Below, in pieces: positions 17,643 through 24,972 of a stretch of DNA of 36,883 nt. The DNA is from JAVBMU01 sp031552185. Its GTDB lineage: Bacteria; Actinomycetota; Actinomycetes; Actinomycetales; Cellulomonadaceae. The stretch's first letter is position 1. Every line of letters begins with the position of its first letter. The stretch spans positions 1 through 36,883 of the forward strand of contig JAVBMU010000085.1 in the NCBI GenBank assembly GCA_031552185.1, written 5' to 3'. A model generated the notes under the pieces. It was not told the origin of the DNA, did not search any database, and worked only from the letters and a program-made list of their open reading frames with translations. Position numbers and translations under genes: made by a program.

Positions 17643-18608
17643 TCACGGCTCGTCGTCGGATCCGGTCAGCCATTCCCAGACGCCGTCGAACGCGGCTTCG
17701 GCCAGTGCGACGGGGGTGTACAGCGCTCCCGCGACGCCGGCGTGGTGGTACGCCCAGTCCATATTCTCGGCCACCCGGTCGCCGTAGCTGGTGCCCTGCA
17801 TGCCTTGCCACGCCGCGTCGCCGATCTCGGTGCCGATGGTCCAACCGATACCGGCTACGCCGGCCGGCGTGGCGTACGCCGGGATGAGCCCGACGACGCC
17901 GATCCCGGTGGAGACTCCGGACAGGATCGCCCCTGGGGTGTCGCCGTCCATGTACTTGTCGATCGTGTCCGTGGCGTCGGCCCACAGACCCACCATGCCC
18001 AAACCATCCGATATCCCGCCGATCGTCGGCCCCAGGGTGTCGCGGAATTCGTCCACAGCCCGGGCCGCGTCGCGAATCGTCGGGTGCCCGACGCCCGCCT
18101 TGAGCACCGCGTAGGCCTGCTCGAGCGTCGAAAGGTGGCCGAGGTCTCCCGCCGTCCCTTTGATGGCAGCCCAATCCTTTTCGGCCGCGGAGGTATTCGT
18201 CGTCGGGTCAATTGTCGCCGTGCTCATCGTCGTCGAGGTATTCCCGACGGGATTCGTCCCGGCGATTCCGGCCGTCGTTCCGGCCGCCGACGACGGGAGT
18301 CGGCTGCCGATGCCCGTGCCGACCGTCCCACCGCCGACGCCGCTCGCGGTGTCCTGCTCATCGGCCTGCGCCAACAGGTGCTGGTGCGTCGTGTGGAGCA
18401 ACTCGCCCGCGCTGCGCAACGTGACGGCGTGGATCTGCGCCCAGGTCTCTCGCGCCTGATCGGCGTCCGGCCCCTGCCAGCCGACGGCGCCCAACTGTCG
18501 GGTCAGCCGGGCCTCGATGTGCCGAACGACCAGCGCGGCCGCATGCATCAGGTGGCTCAAGGCGCGCAGTTGAGCGACGTCGGCGCCCTGGAATGTGCCG
18601 GCTGCCAT
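17643..18608 (-). CDS. WXG100-headed protein with hydrophobic glycine-rich C-terminal domain
   Basis: Protein of 321 aa. Residues 1-90 form a WXG100 hairpin with WQG at 44-46 and the ending ADEQDTASG, like the two small WXG100 proteins in this window. A Gly/Ser/Thr linker (90-145) leads to a C-terminal domain (about 145-321) with amphipathic helices and a hydrophobic Gly-rich stretch (about 225-262, including GVSTGIGVVGLIPAYA) that could insert in membranes. ATG at 18608 has GGGGAGG 5 bases upstream. The layout, export domain plus linker plus C-terminal domain, is that of polymorphic toxins and other large type VII substrates, but no catalytic toxin motif and no evident immunity gene are seen. 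It is probably transcribed with the kinase gene 246 bp downstream. Confidence 0.82.
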   Translation of the reverse strand: MAAGTFQGADVAQLRALSHLMHAAALVVRHIEARLTRQLGAVGWQGPDADQARETWAQIHAVTLRSAGELLHTTHQHLLAQADEQDTASGVGGGTVGTGIGSRLPSSAAGTTAGIAGTNPVGNTSTTMSTATIDPTTNTSAAEKDWAAIKGTAGDLGHLSTLEQAYAVLKAGVGHPTIRDAARAVDEFRDTLGPTIGGISDGLGMVGLWADATDTIDKYMDGDTPGAILSGVSTGIGVVGLIPAYATPAGVAGIGWTIGTEIGDAAWQGMQGTSYGDRVAENMDWAYHHAGVAGALYTPVALAEAAFDGVWEWLTGSDDEP

Positions 18609-18927
18609 CGTGTCCTCCCCGTAGGTCTCGTCATCGATCGGTCGCCGCGCTCGGTCCGGCGGTCCTCATCAGTGTTGATGGGCCGAGCGCCGGGCGTCGA
18701 GCCGCGAGGGGGTGGAAACCTCCGGAATTTCTCTGATCGCGGTGACCGGGACCGTCGCCCGCGGGGCCGTCGATTGTCGCCTCGGCGCGATGGCCGTCAG
18801 GTGGCAGAGCCGGCGCCGCAGTCGGCCGGTGGTCCGCCGACCCGCAATGCCAAGCCTGGTGGATATTAACCGCTATTATGTTAATCTGGGGGGTTGTCCG
18901 AGAACGACCGAGATGAGAGGCCGACTG
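18609..18927. other. Divergent intergenic region
   Basis: This is 319 bp between the minus-strand WXG-headed gene and the plus-strand secreted-protein gene. It must hold promoters for both. The only sharp feature is the AT-rich inverted repeat at 18865-18885. No convincing small gene is seen. Confidence 0.6.
18865..18885 (+). promoter_or_regulatory. AT-rich inverted repeat over a candidate -10 box
   Basis: ATTAAC and GTTAAT form a perfect 6-bp inverted repeat with a 9-bp spacer. The spacer contains TATTAT (18874-18879), an excellent -10 hexamer 48 bases before the secreted-protein start. It stands out in very GC-rich DNA. It is likely the promoter with an overlapping operator; no strong -35 is seen. 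Confidence 0.5.
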
Positions 18928-19308
18928 ATGCGAAAGATCTCCAGAATGGCTACGGCATTCATCGTGGGAGCGGCTCTGCTGTGCGGCGGATGGCTGGCGA
19001 CTCAACCCGCATTCGCTGCGTCAACGCCAAAGAGTTGCCGCCTCGTCGTATATACGCCGGCCAAGGTCGGCGGGTCGGTCAAGAGCGAGGGCGGCCGGGT
19101 CGAATGTTCCACACCGATCTCGACGACCGTGGCGATCAAGGGAGTTCGTGCCGGTGGTGTGCCGGATTCGGTTCTGGCCAAGTCGAGCAAGCTGGCGGCA
19201 AACATGACTTGGTTCGTGTACTACGGAAGTCCGACCAAGGGATCCGAATATCGCACGCAGGTGTGGAATGCCAACGGTACGAAGCAGTCCGGCACGCTGA
19301 AGTGGTAG
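18928..19308 (+). CDS. Small secreted protein with two cysteines, function unknown
   Basis: Protein of 126 aa with a textbook Sec signal: basic MRKISR, hydrophobic core, and a predicted cut after AFA near residue 30. The mature part is about 96 aa, basic, beta-rich in look, with exactly two Cys (in KSCRLVVY and RVECST) that could form a disulfide, and it ends TQVWNANGTKQSGTLKW. ATG at 18928 has GAGAGG 7 bases upstream; an in-frame ATG at 18913 is less well placed. It lies 14 bp before the ABC ATPase gene, so it is likely co-expressed with that transporter. The layout recalls lactococcin-972-type bacteriocin operons (secreted peptide, membrane protein, ATPase), but I do not see that family's sequence pattern, so no function is assigned. 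Confidence 0.8.
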   Translation: MRKISRMATAFIVGAALLCGGWLATQPAFAASTPKSCRLVVYTPAKVGGSVKSEGGRVECSTPISTTVAIKGVRAGGVPDSVLAKSSKLAANMTWFVYYGSPTKGSEYRTQVWNANGTKQSGTLKW

Positions 19309-19322
19309 CGCAGTCCCGACCC

Positions 19323-20080
19323 GTGAGAGATCACCACGCGGCACTCCGGCTCGAGGGAATCCACGCGGGGTACCGTCGCCGGCCGGTGCTCCGAGGGATC
19401 GACCTCCGGCTCGGGTCGGGAGTCCTCGGCCTTCTTGGCCCGAACGGGGCGGGGAAGAGCACTCTCTTGGGAGTTCTTGCGGGGACCGTCCGGCCGACCG
19501 CCGGTCAGGCCAGGCTCGGCGACGACGTGCTCGGTGACCGAGCGTCCTCGCGCGTTCGGGCCCGGGTCGGGTTTTCCCGCAGCATTTCGACACGGTGGCA
19601 ACGATGACTGTGGCGGCCCATGTCGCGTTCGCTGCCTGGGCGAACGGCGTGCCGGACGACCGGTGTCAGAAGGCGGCCACCGGGGCGTTGGATGTCGTCG
19701 AACTCAATGACCTTGCCGGGCGACGGGTCCGTACTCTCTCGGGGGGCCAGCGCCAGCGCCTCGGGATCGCCTGCGCGATCGCCCACGAGCCCGACGTGTT
19801 GCTGCTCGACGAGCCCACGGTGGGCCTGGACCCGCTGCAGCGGGTCCAGGTCCGCGCCTACCTCGCGCGCATCTCCGAACGCGCCATCGTCCTCGTTTCA
19901 ACTCACATGGTCGAGGACCTCGCGCAAGTCGCGGACCGCGTTTTGGTCCTCGTCGACGGGCGCATCGCCTTCGACGGCACGGTCGCGGACCTTGCTGAGT
20001 CCGGCGACGACGGCGATCGGCACGTATCGGTTCTCGAGTCCGGGTATCGAAAGGTCTCCCTTGCGGCGGCCAAGGCATGA
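19323..20080 (+). pseudogene. ABC transporter ATPase, interrupted by a -1 frameshift
   Basis: Two frames together encode one ABC ATPase of about 252 aa. Frame one (GTG at 19323) carries Walker A GPNGAGKST and reads to ARVGF, then runs into a stop at 19605-19607. The other frame continues with PQHFDTVATMTVAAH (in frame from about 19574) and holds the signature LSGGQRQRL, Walker B VLLLDEP, and the H-loop STHMVED, ending at 20080. The join needs one extra base within GGTTTTCCC (19570-19578), where GF[L/F]PQ is expected. Either the gene is truly broken or a T was lost from the homopolymer in sequencing; I see no classical slippery heptamer that would make it programmed. The stop overlaps the permease start in ATGA. 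Confidence 0.88.
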
Positions 20081-21432
20081 GCGGATGGCTCGCGCGCCAC
20101 ACTCAACCAACGCGGCCCTGGGTTCTTTGGGGCCTCTTCGGCCTCGGCCTGCTGTGCGGGATGAACGCGTTGATCGATGCTTTTGCCTGGCTGCCGCCGA
20201 CGTGGACATCGACAATCGTGTCCCTTCGCGAGGACGGGTCGCCGTGGGTCCTCGCCGCGGCCGTCCTTGCCGCGGCGGGGGCGGACGTTGTGTCGGGGGG
20301 CTCAGTCATGGTCGCGCCCTGGGTCGCCCGCGCCGGTTGGCCGGCCACGCTGCGGCAGGTCGGCACCATGGCGGCGGCCCTGTTCAGCGGTCTCGCACTT
20401 ACCGGCGGCGTCGGGTTGGTCGTTACGGCCATTCGGACCGAGGTCGGTGCGCCGAACTGGGCGATGCTGCTCGGCGTCGGCGCTGCCATGGCTTCTTGGA
20501 TCGCGGTCGGCTATGTCGTGGGCGTCACTGTTCCACGTGGCTGGAACCTCCTCGTGGCTCTCCTGGCGGCCGGGGTCCTCTGGGTGACACCCGCGATGGT
20601 TGGCCCGCCCCTGCAGGCGGTCGCCTTGGTTTGGGGCCTCGACTGGCCCGCGCTCGGCGATCGATTCCGCCCCGTTCCCGCCTGGTTCCGGGTGCTCTTC
20701 CTCGCGGCGCTGTCCGGGGGTTTCGTGGTTGTCGCGGCGCGGATCGGCCGTCGGGTTCGGGGCGTTGGCGCGATCGGCTACAAAGTGACGACAGCGTTGA
20801 TAATGCTTCCCGTTGTGGCACTGGGTGCCTACGCGGTGGCGCGGCAACCGGCATTGATCGAGCGGGATCAGAAGCCACCGACGGTCTGCGCCGAGGTCCG
20901 CGATGAGTCCCGTGTGTGCGTCCATCAAGCGCACCGGCGCCTCGCCGAGCCGCTCGCCGCGGCCACAGCGCACATCCTCGATGCCGCCGGCCACGAGGGT
21001 GCCGTCCACGTCATCGAACGAGCGGTGGCAACGGACGCGCAGGCTGATCGGCCGAGCCGGGTGCGGGGCGAGATCACGATTGTGTTCGACCTGCAAGCGC
21101 CGCAAGCTTCGCGCGAGGCCCTGCTCGACGAGAATGCCTCGGCGGTCGCTCGGGTTATCGCGGGTAGTTCAGTATGCCAAGCCTTGCCCCGCCCACACGG
21201 CAACGAGACCCCGCTCGAAATATGGCGGAGCCGGCATGCGACCGGCGCTCTTGCCGCGATCCTCGTCGCCCGATCCGGTCGGACCTACGTGCCGGACGGT
21301 GACGATCCAGCCGAACACAGACTCTTCGTCGAACTCGGCAAGCTCGACCACGACGCCCTGCGCGCCTGGGTCGGTGCCCATCGGGCGCAGATCGAGACCT
21401 GCACGCTCGATGCCGACGCGGACACACCGTGA
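20077..21432 (+). CDS. ABC transporter permease with extracytoplasmic C-terminal domain
   Basis: Protein of 451 aa. About seven hydrophobic helices occupy residues 14-250. A soluble, probably extracytoplasmic part of about 195 residues follows, with four Cys (TVCAEVRDESRVCVH near 268-280, SVCQAL, ETCTL). This tail is typical of a group of actinobacterial ABC permeases whose precise role is not known to me. ATG at 20077 overlaps the ATPase stop in ATGA, and its own stop overlaps the next gene in GTGA. It is the natural partner of the frameshifted ATPase. If the ATPase is truly dead, this permease is probably idle unless another ATPase substitutes. Confidence 0.85.
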   Translation: MSGWLARHTQPTRPWVLWGLFGLGLLCGMNALIDAFAWLPPTWTSTIVSLREDGSPWVLAAAVLAAAGADVVSGGSVMVAPWVARAGWPATLRQVGTMAAALFSGLALTGGVGLVVTAIRTEVGAPNWAMLLGVGAAMASWIAVGYVVGVTVPRGWNLLVALLAAGVLWVTPAMVGPPLQAVALVWGLDWPALGDRFRPVPAWFRVLFLAALSGGFVVVAARIGRRVRGVGAIGYKVTTALIMLPVVALGAYAVARQPALIERDQKPPTVCAEVRDESRVCVHQAHRRLAEPLAAATAHILDAAGHEGAVHVIERAVATDAQADRPSRVRGEITIVFDLQAPQASREALLDENASAVARVIAGSSVCQALPRPHGNETPLEIWRSRHATGALAAILVARSGRTYVPDGDDPAEHRLFVELGKLDHDALRAWVGAHRAQIETCTLDADADTP

Positions 21433-22115
21433 CCGCATCGGTGCGGCGCTATCTCACTCCCCGCCACCCATGGTTGCTGGGCGCCTTGACAGCGGGGCTG
21501 TCCGTGGTTGCGCTGACCACCACCTGGCTGAATCTCGGTATTGAGGTCAAGGTTCTCGGTGGCCGGACGCCACGGATGGTCGGTACCGGAGAGGCGGCGT
21601 CGATCGCCCTCGGGCTCGCCGGGGCCGCCTTGGGCACCAGCGGGCTCGCCTCCTGGGAGCAAACGGGGGCTCGCTCGCTGCGCGTCGCAAACACGGTCTG
21701 GGCGCTGGCGACGATGGCTGCCGCTGCTCTTCCGCTCGTCCTGATCCCATTGGGCCCGGCCCGCCAAGCATCGCCCGGCATCCCGGATTCCGAATGGTTC
21801 GGGTACGCCTACTCGTCAATCGCGCCGTTCCTCGCCGGCGTGGTCATGGTGACGGCCGTCGGGCTGATTGTTACGGCCCGACTGGGGAGGACGCTCGGTC
21901 CGCTGGTCGTCTTTGCCGGCTACTGGGTCTTGACGCTCGTCCAGAGTCTTCGGGTCCCCGGCGCCGCCGAGTGGTTGTGCTTTCCGGGCGCCCCGGGGCC
22001 GCCGGGCGGGGCGGCTGTGGTGCACCCTCCCACCTGGGAACTTGCGCTCGTCGCCATGGTGTTCGCGACCGTCGCGTGCGTGGCCTGGGGGCGTCGCCGT
22101 CGTCCCAGCACCTGA
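21429..22115 (+). CDS. Multi-pass membrane protein in the ABC operon
   Basis: Protein of 228 aa with about five to six hydrophobic segments (around residues 16-35, 55-75, 85-108, 128-152, 156-175 and 200-222) and a basic C-terminal tail. No ATPase or enzymatic motif is seen. GTG at 21429 overlaps the permease stop (GTGA), so the two are translationally coupled. It is likely a second permease subunit or accessory membrane component of the same transporter. No family is recognised. Confidence 0.8.
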   Translation: MTASVRRYLTPRHPWLLGALTAGLSVVALTTTWLNLGIEVKVLGGRTPRMVGTGEAASIALGLAGAALGTSGLASWEQTGARSLRVANTVWALATMAAAALPLVLIPLGPARQASPGIPDSEWFGYAYSSIAPFLAGVVMVTAVGLIVTARLGRTLGPLVVFAGYWVLTLVQSLRVPGAAEWLCFPGAPGPPGGAAVVHPPTWELALVAMVFATVACVAWGRRRRPST

Positions 22116-22132
22116 GACGATCCGATGCTCGG

Positions 22133-22161
22133 ATGACATCGACGGCACGGGGGCGTAGTGT
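22133..22161 (+). promoter_or_regulatory. Promoter of the ilvBNC attenuator transcript
   Basis: ATGACA (22133-22138), a 17-bp spacer and TAGTGT (22156-22161) give a good sigma70/SigA-type promoter. Transcription should start about 22168-22169, which is the first base of the leader peptide GTG, so the leader would be translated from a leaderless RNA. Confidence 0.6.
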
Positions 22162-22168
22162 GCGAGGC

Positions 22169-22213
22169 GTGCGGACGACAACTCTCGTAGTACTTCCTGG
22201 GCGCGCCGGCTGA
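22169..22213 (+). CDS. ilvBNC leader peptide
   Basis: A 14-codon open frame, VRTTTLVVLPGRAG, has consecutive Leu-Val-Val-Leu codons, as expected for a ribosome-stalling sensor of branched-chain amino acids. It lies directly after a promoter and 33 bases before an intrinsic terminator. GTG at 22169 coincides with the predicted transcription start; in-frame GTG 22160 and ATG 22133 are alternatives. Bases 22168-22178 within the leader can pair over 11 positions (one G-U) with 22230-22240, which gives a pause or competing structure whose formation would depend on the position of the ribosome. Leader-peptide attenuation of ilvBNC is established in Corynebacterium glutamicum. Confidence 0.75.
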   Translation: MRTTTLVVLPGRAG

Positions 22214-22246
22214 CGCCGTCGTTCAGGTATCGTCCGCGCGCGCTCG

Positions 22247-22289
22247 CCCCTCGACCAACCCCGATCCGGGGACGAGGGGTTTTTCTTTT
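22247..22289 (+). terminator. Attenuator terminator of ilvBNC
   Basis: An outer stem CCCCTCG (22247-22253) pairs with CGAGGGG (22273-22279), with an inner stem CCCCG/CGGGG. TTTTTCTTTT (22280-22289) follows. It is a complete intrinsic terminator 191 bp before ilvB and 33 bp after the leader stop, and should abort transcription when leader translation is unhindered. Confidence 0.85.
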
Positions 22290-22480
22290 GTCCCGCACCG
22301 GTCACGGCCACCAGCCGCGGGACGCCGACCGGGGTCCACCGCCCCGCCGTCGGCGCCCCGACCGGACGGGTCGGCCCGGCGCCGGAACCGACCGGCGGGC
22401 CGTCCCGCCACGCACCGACCGGCCGTCGCGGCCGGTCACCGCACCGCAAGCTGCCCCGCAGCCCGACCGAGGAGACACCG

Positions 22481-24364
22481 ATGGCCCAGGGTCCGCACCC
22501 GGCACCGCCGCGCACGGGCGCGCCGGCGCCCGCAGGCACCGCCAAGACCGCAACCACGCCCATGACCGCCCGCACGGACGCCGGCCGGCGCGCCGAGGCG
22601 CGCGGTGCGATCCGGGAGGAGGTGACCGGGGCCCAGGCGATCGTCCGTTCCTTGGAGGAGGTCGGCGTCGAGGTGATCTTCGGGATCCCGGGTGGCTGCA
22701 TCCTGCCCACCTACGACCCGCTGATGGACTCCACCAAGCTCCGCCACATCCTCGTGCGGCACGAGCAGGGCGGCGGCCACGCCGCGACCGGCTACGCCGC
22801 GGCCACCGGCAAGGTCGGGGTCACGATGGCGACCTCGGGCCCGGGCGCGACCAACCTGGTCACCCCGATCGCCGACGCGAACATGGACTCCGTCCCGCTG
22901 GTCGCGATCACGGGGCAGGTCGGCGCCGCCGCAATCGGCACCGACGCCTTCCAGGAGGCCGACATCCTCGGCATCACGATGCCGGTCACCAAGCACAACT
23001 TCCTGGTGAAGAACCCCGCGGACATCGCCCGGACCATCGCCGAGGCCTTCCACATCGCGCAGACCGGCCGCCCGGGGCCCGTCCTGGTCGACATCGCCAA
23101 ATCCGCCATGACCGAGCGGACCACCTTCACCTGGCCGCAGGACCTCAAGCTGCAGGGCTACCACCCGGTGACCAAGCCGCACAGCAAGCAGATCCGCGAG
23201 GCCGCGCGCCTGCTCGCGCGGGCCAAGCGGCCCGTGCTGTACGTTGGCGGCGGCGTCGTGCGCGCGAACGCGTCGGCCGAACTGCGCAAACTGGTGGACG
23301 CCGCGGGCTCGCCCGTCGTCGCCACGCTGATGGCGAAGGGCGCACTGCCGGACTCGCACCCGCAGCACCTCGGTATGCCCGGCATGCACGGCACCGTCCC
23401 GGCGGTCGCGGCGCTGCAGAAGGCCGACCTGATCGTCGCCCTCGGCGCCCGGTTCGACGACCGGGTGACCGGCAAGCTGTCCAGCTTCGCCCCCCACGCC
23501 ACGATCATCCACGCCGACATCGACCCGGCCGAGATCGGCAAGAATCGGGCCGTCGACGTCCCGATCGTCGGCGACCTCAAGGAGGTCCTGACGGACCTGC
23601 TGCCCGAGCTCGAGCGCGAGCACGCCGCGCACGGCCGCCCGGACATCGAGGCCTGGTGGCACCAGATCAACACCTGGCGCGAGACCTACCCGCTGGGCTA
23701 CACCGAGCCCGACGACGGTCACCTCGCCCCCCAGTTCGTGATCTCCCGCCTGGGCGAACTGTGCGGACCGGAGGCGATCTACGTCGGCGGCGTCGGCCAG
23801 CACCAGATGTGGGCGGCCCAGTTCATCAAGTACGAGCGCCCGCGCACCTGGCTGAACTCGGGCGGCCTCGGCACGATGGGCTACGCGATCCCCGCCGCCA
23901 TGGGGGCCAAGGTCGGCCGCCCGGACGCGAACGTCTGGGCGGTGGACGGGGACGGCTGCTTCCAGATGACCAACCAGGAGTTGGCCACCTGCGCGATCAA
24001 CGAGATCCCGATCAAGGTGGCGCTGATCAACAACTCCTCGCTCGGCATGGTCCGCCAGTGGCAGACGCTGTTCTACAACGAGCGCTACTCGAACACGGAT
24101 CTGCACACGGGCCGCGGCACTCTGCGGGTGCCGGACTTCGTGAAGCTCGCCGACGCCTACGGCTGCGAGGGCATCCGGGTCGAGCGCGCGGACGAGGTCG
24201 ATGCGGCCATCCGCCGCGCGAACGAGATCGACGACCGGCCCGTGGTCATCGACTTCAACGTCTCCCGCAACGCCATGGTCTGGCCGATGGTGCCGGCGGG
24301 CGTCTCGAACGACGACATCATGTACGCCCGGGGCCTGTCGCCCGCCTGGGACCGCGAAGACTGA
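22481..24364 (+). CDS. ilvB: Acetolactate synthase large (catalytic) subunit
   Basis: Protein of 627 aa. It condenses two pyruvates to acetolactate, or pyruvate with 2-oxobutyrate, the first common step to Val/Leu and Ile; it needs thiamine diphosphate, Mg and FAD. Seen: the catalytic Glu95 in RHEQGGGHAA, the FAD-domain segment GARFDDRVTGKL, and the ThDP/Mg motif GDGCFQMTN (490-498) continuing to LINNSSLGM. The N-terminal 45 residues are a Pro/Ala-rich extension typical of actinobacterial IlvB. ATG at 22481 has GAGGAG 6 bases upstream. It is the first structural gene of ilvBNC, behind the attenuator. The 191 bp between terminator and start show no further hairpin of note. Confidence 0.97.
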   Translation: MAQGPHPAPPRTGAPAPAGTAKTATTPMTARTDAGRRAEARGAIREEVTGAQAIVRSLEEVGVEVIFGIPGGCILPTYDPLMDSTKLRHILVRHEQGGGHAATGYAAATGKVGVTMATSGPGATNLVTPIADANMDSVPLVAITGQVGAAAIGTDAFQEADILGITMPVTKHNFLVKNPADIARTIAEAFHIAQTGRPGPVLVDIAKSAMTERTTFTWPQDLKLQGYHPVTKPHSKQIREAARLLARAKRPVLYVGGGVVRANASAELRKLVDAAGSPVVATLMAKGALPDSHPQHLGMPGMHGTVPAVAALQKADLIVALGARFDDRVTGKLSSFAPHATIIHADIDPAEIGKNRAVDVPIVGDLKEVLTDLLPELEREHAAHGRPDIEAWWHQINTWRETYPLGYTEPDDGHLAPQFVISRLGELCGPEAIYVGGVGQHQMWAAQFIKYERPRTWLNSGGLGTMGYAIPAAMGAKVGRPDANVWAVDGDGCFQMTNQELATCAINEIPIKVALINNSSLGMVRQWQTLFYNERYSNTDLHTGRGTLRVPDFVKLADAYGCEGIRVERADEVDAAIRRANEIDDRPVVIDFNVSRNAMVWPMVPAGVSNDDIMYARGLSPAWDRED

Positions 24365-24385
24365 CCCGGAGAGGAACCCATCACC

Positions 24386-24910
24386 ATGAGCCGTCACACC
24401 CTCTGCGTCCTGGTGGAGAACCAGCCGGGTGTCCTGGCCCGCGTGGCCGGGCTGTTCTCCCGCCGGGCGTTCAACATCCATTCCCTGGCCGTGGGCCCGA
24501 CCGAGCATGAGGAGATCTCCCGGATCACCGTCGTCGTCGACGTCGAGGCGCACCCCCTCGAGCAGGTGACCAAGCAACTGAACAAGCTGGTCAACGTCAT
24601 CAAGATCGTCGAACTCGACGCCGCGGCGTCGGTCCAGCGCGAGCTGCTCCTGGTCAAGCTCCGCGCCGACGGCGCGAACCGGACCGGGGTGCTGGAGGTG
24701 GTCAACCTGTTCCGCGCGAAGGTGGTCGACGTCGCGCCGGACGCCCTGACGATCGAGGCCACCGGCACCGCCGAGAAGCTGAACGCGCTGCTGACCGCCC
24801 TCGAGCCGTACGGTGTGCGGGAGATCGTCAAGTCCGGCACCGTCGCCATCGGCCGCGGCGCCCGCTCCATCACCGACCGCGCGCTCGAGCGGCCGCTCAA
24901 GTCCGCCTGA
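24386..24910 (+). CDS. ilvN: Acetolactate synthase small (regulatory) subunit
   Basis: Protein of 174 aa, the normal IlvN/IlvH length. An N-terminal ACT domain (LCVLVENQPGVLARVAGLFSRRAFNIHSLAVG) binds branched-chain amino acids, usually valine, for feedback control of IlvB. The C-terminal domain (about 80-160, with LLVKLRADGANRTGVLEVVNLFRAKVVDV) completes activation of the large subunit. ATG at 24386 is 21 bp after ilvB, with GAGAGG a little upstream. The Gly in ENQPG and the Asn in FNIHSL, positions where feedback-resistant variants are known in relatives, are wild-type. Confidence 0.97.
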   Translation: MSRHTLCVLVENQPGVLARVAGLFSRRAFNIHSLAVGPTEHEEISRITVVVDVEAHPLEQVTKQLNKLVNVIKIVELDAAASVQRELLLVKLRADGANRTGVLEVVNLFRAKVVDVAPDALTIEATGTAEKLNALLTALEPYGVREIVKSGTVAIGRGARSITDRALERPLKSA

Positions 24911-24972
24911 CGGCGCGTCCCCCTTATCCCGAATCCGTTTTCAACGCAGATCCGATCACGAGGAGAAATACT

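Noticed and set aside
18928..19308. Lactococcin-972 family bacteriocin
   Set aside because: Size and neighbours are suggestive, but the family's Gly/Trp/Tyr-rich N-terminal mature pattern is not visible.
19570..19610. Programmed ribosomal frameshifting in the ABC ATPase gene
   Set aside because: Reading G TTT TCC, a -1 slip would need Phe-tRNA to re-pair on GTT; no classical slippery heptamer and no downstream stimulatory structure noticed.
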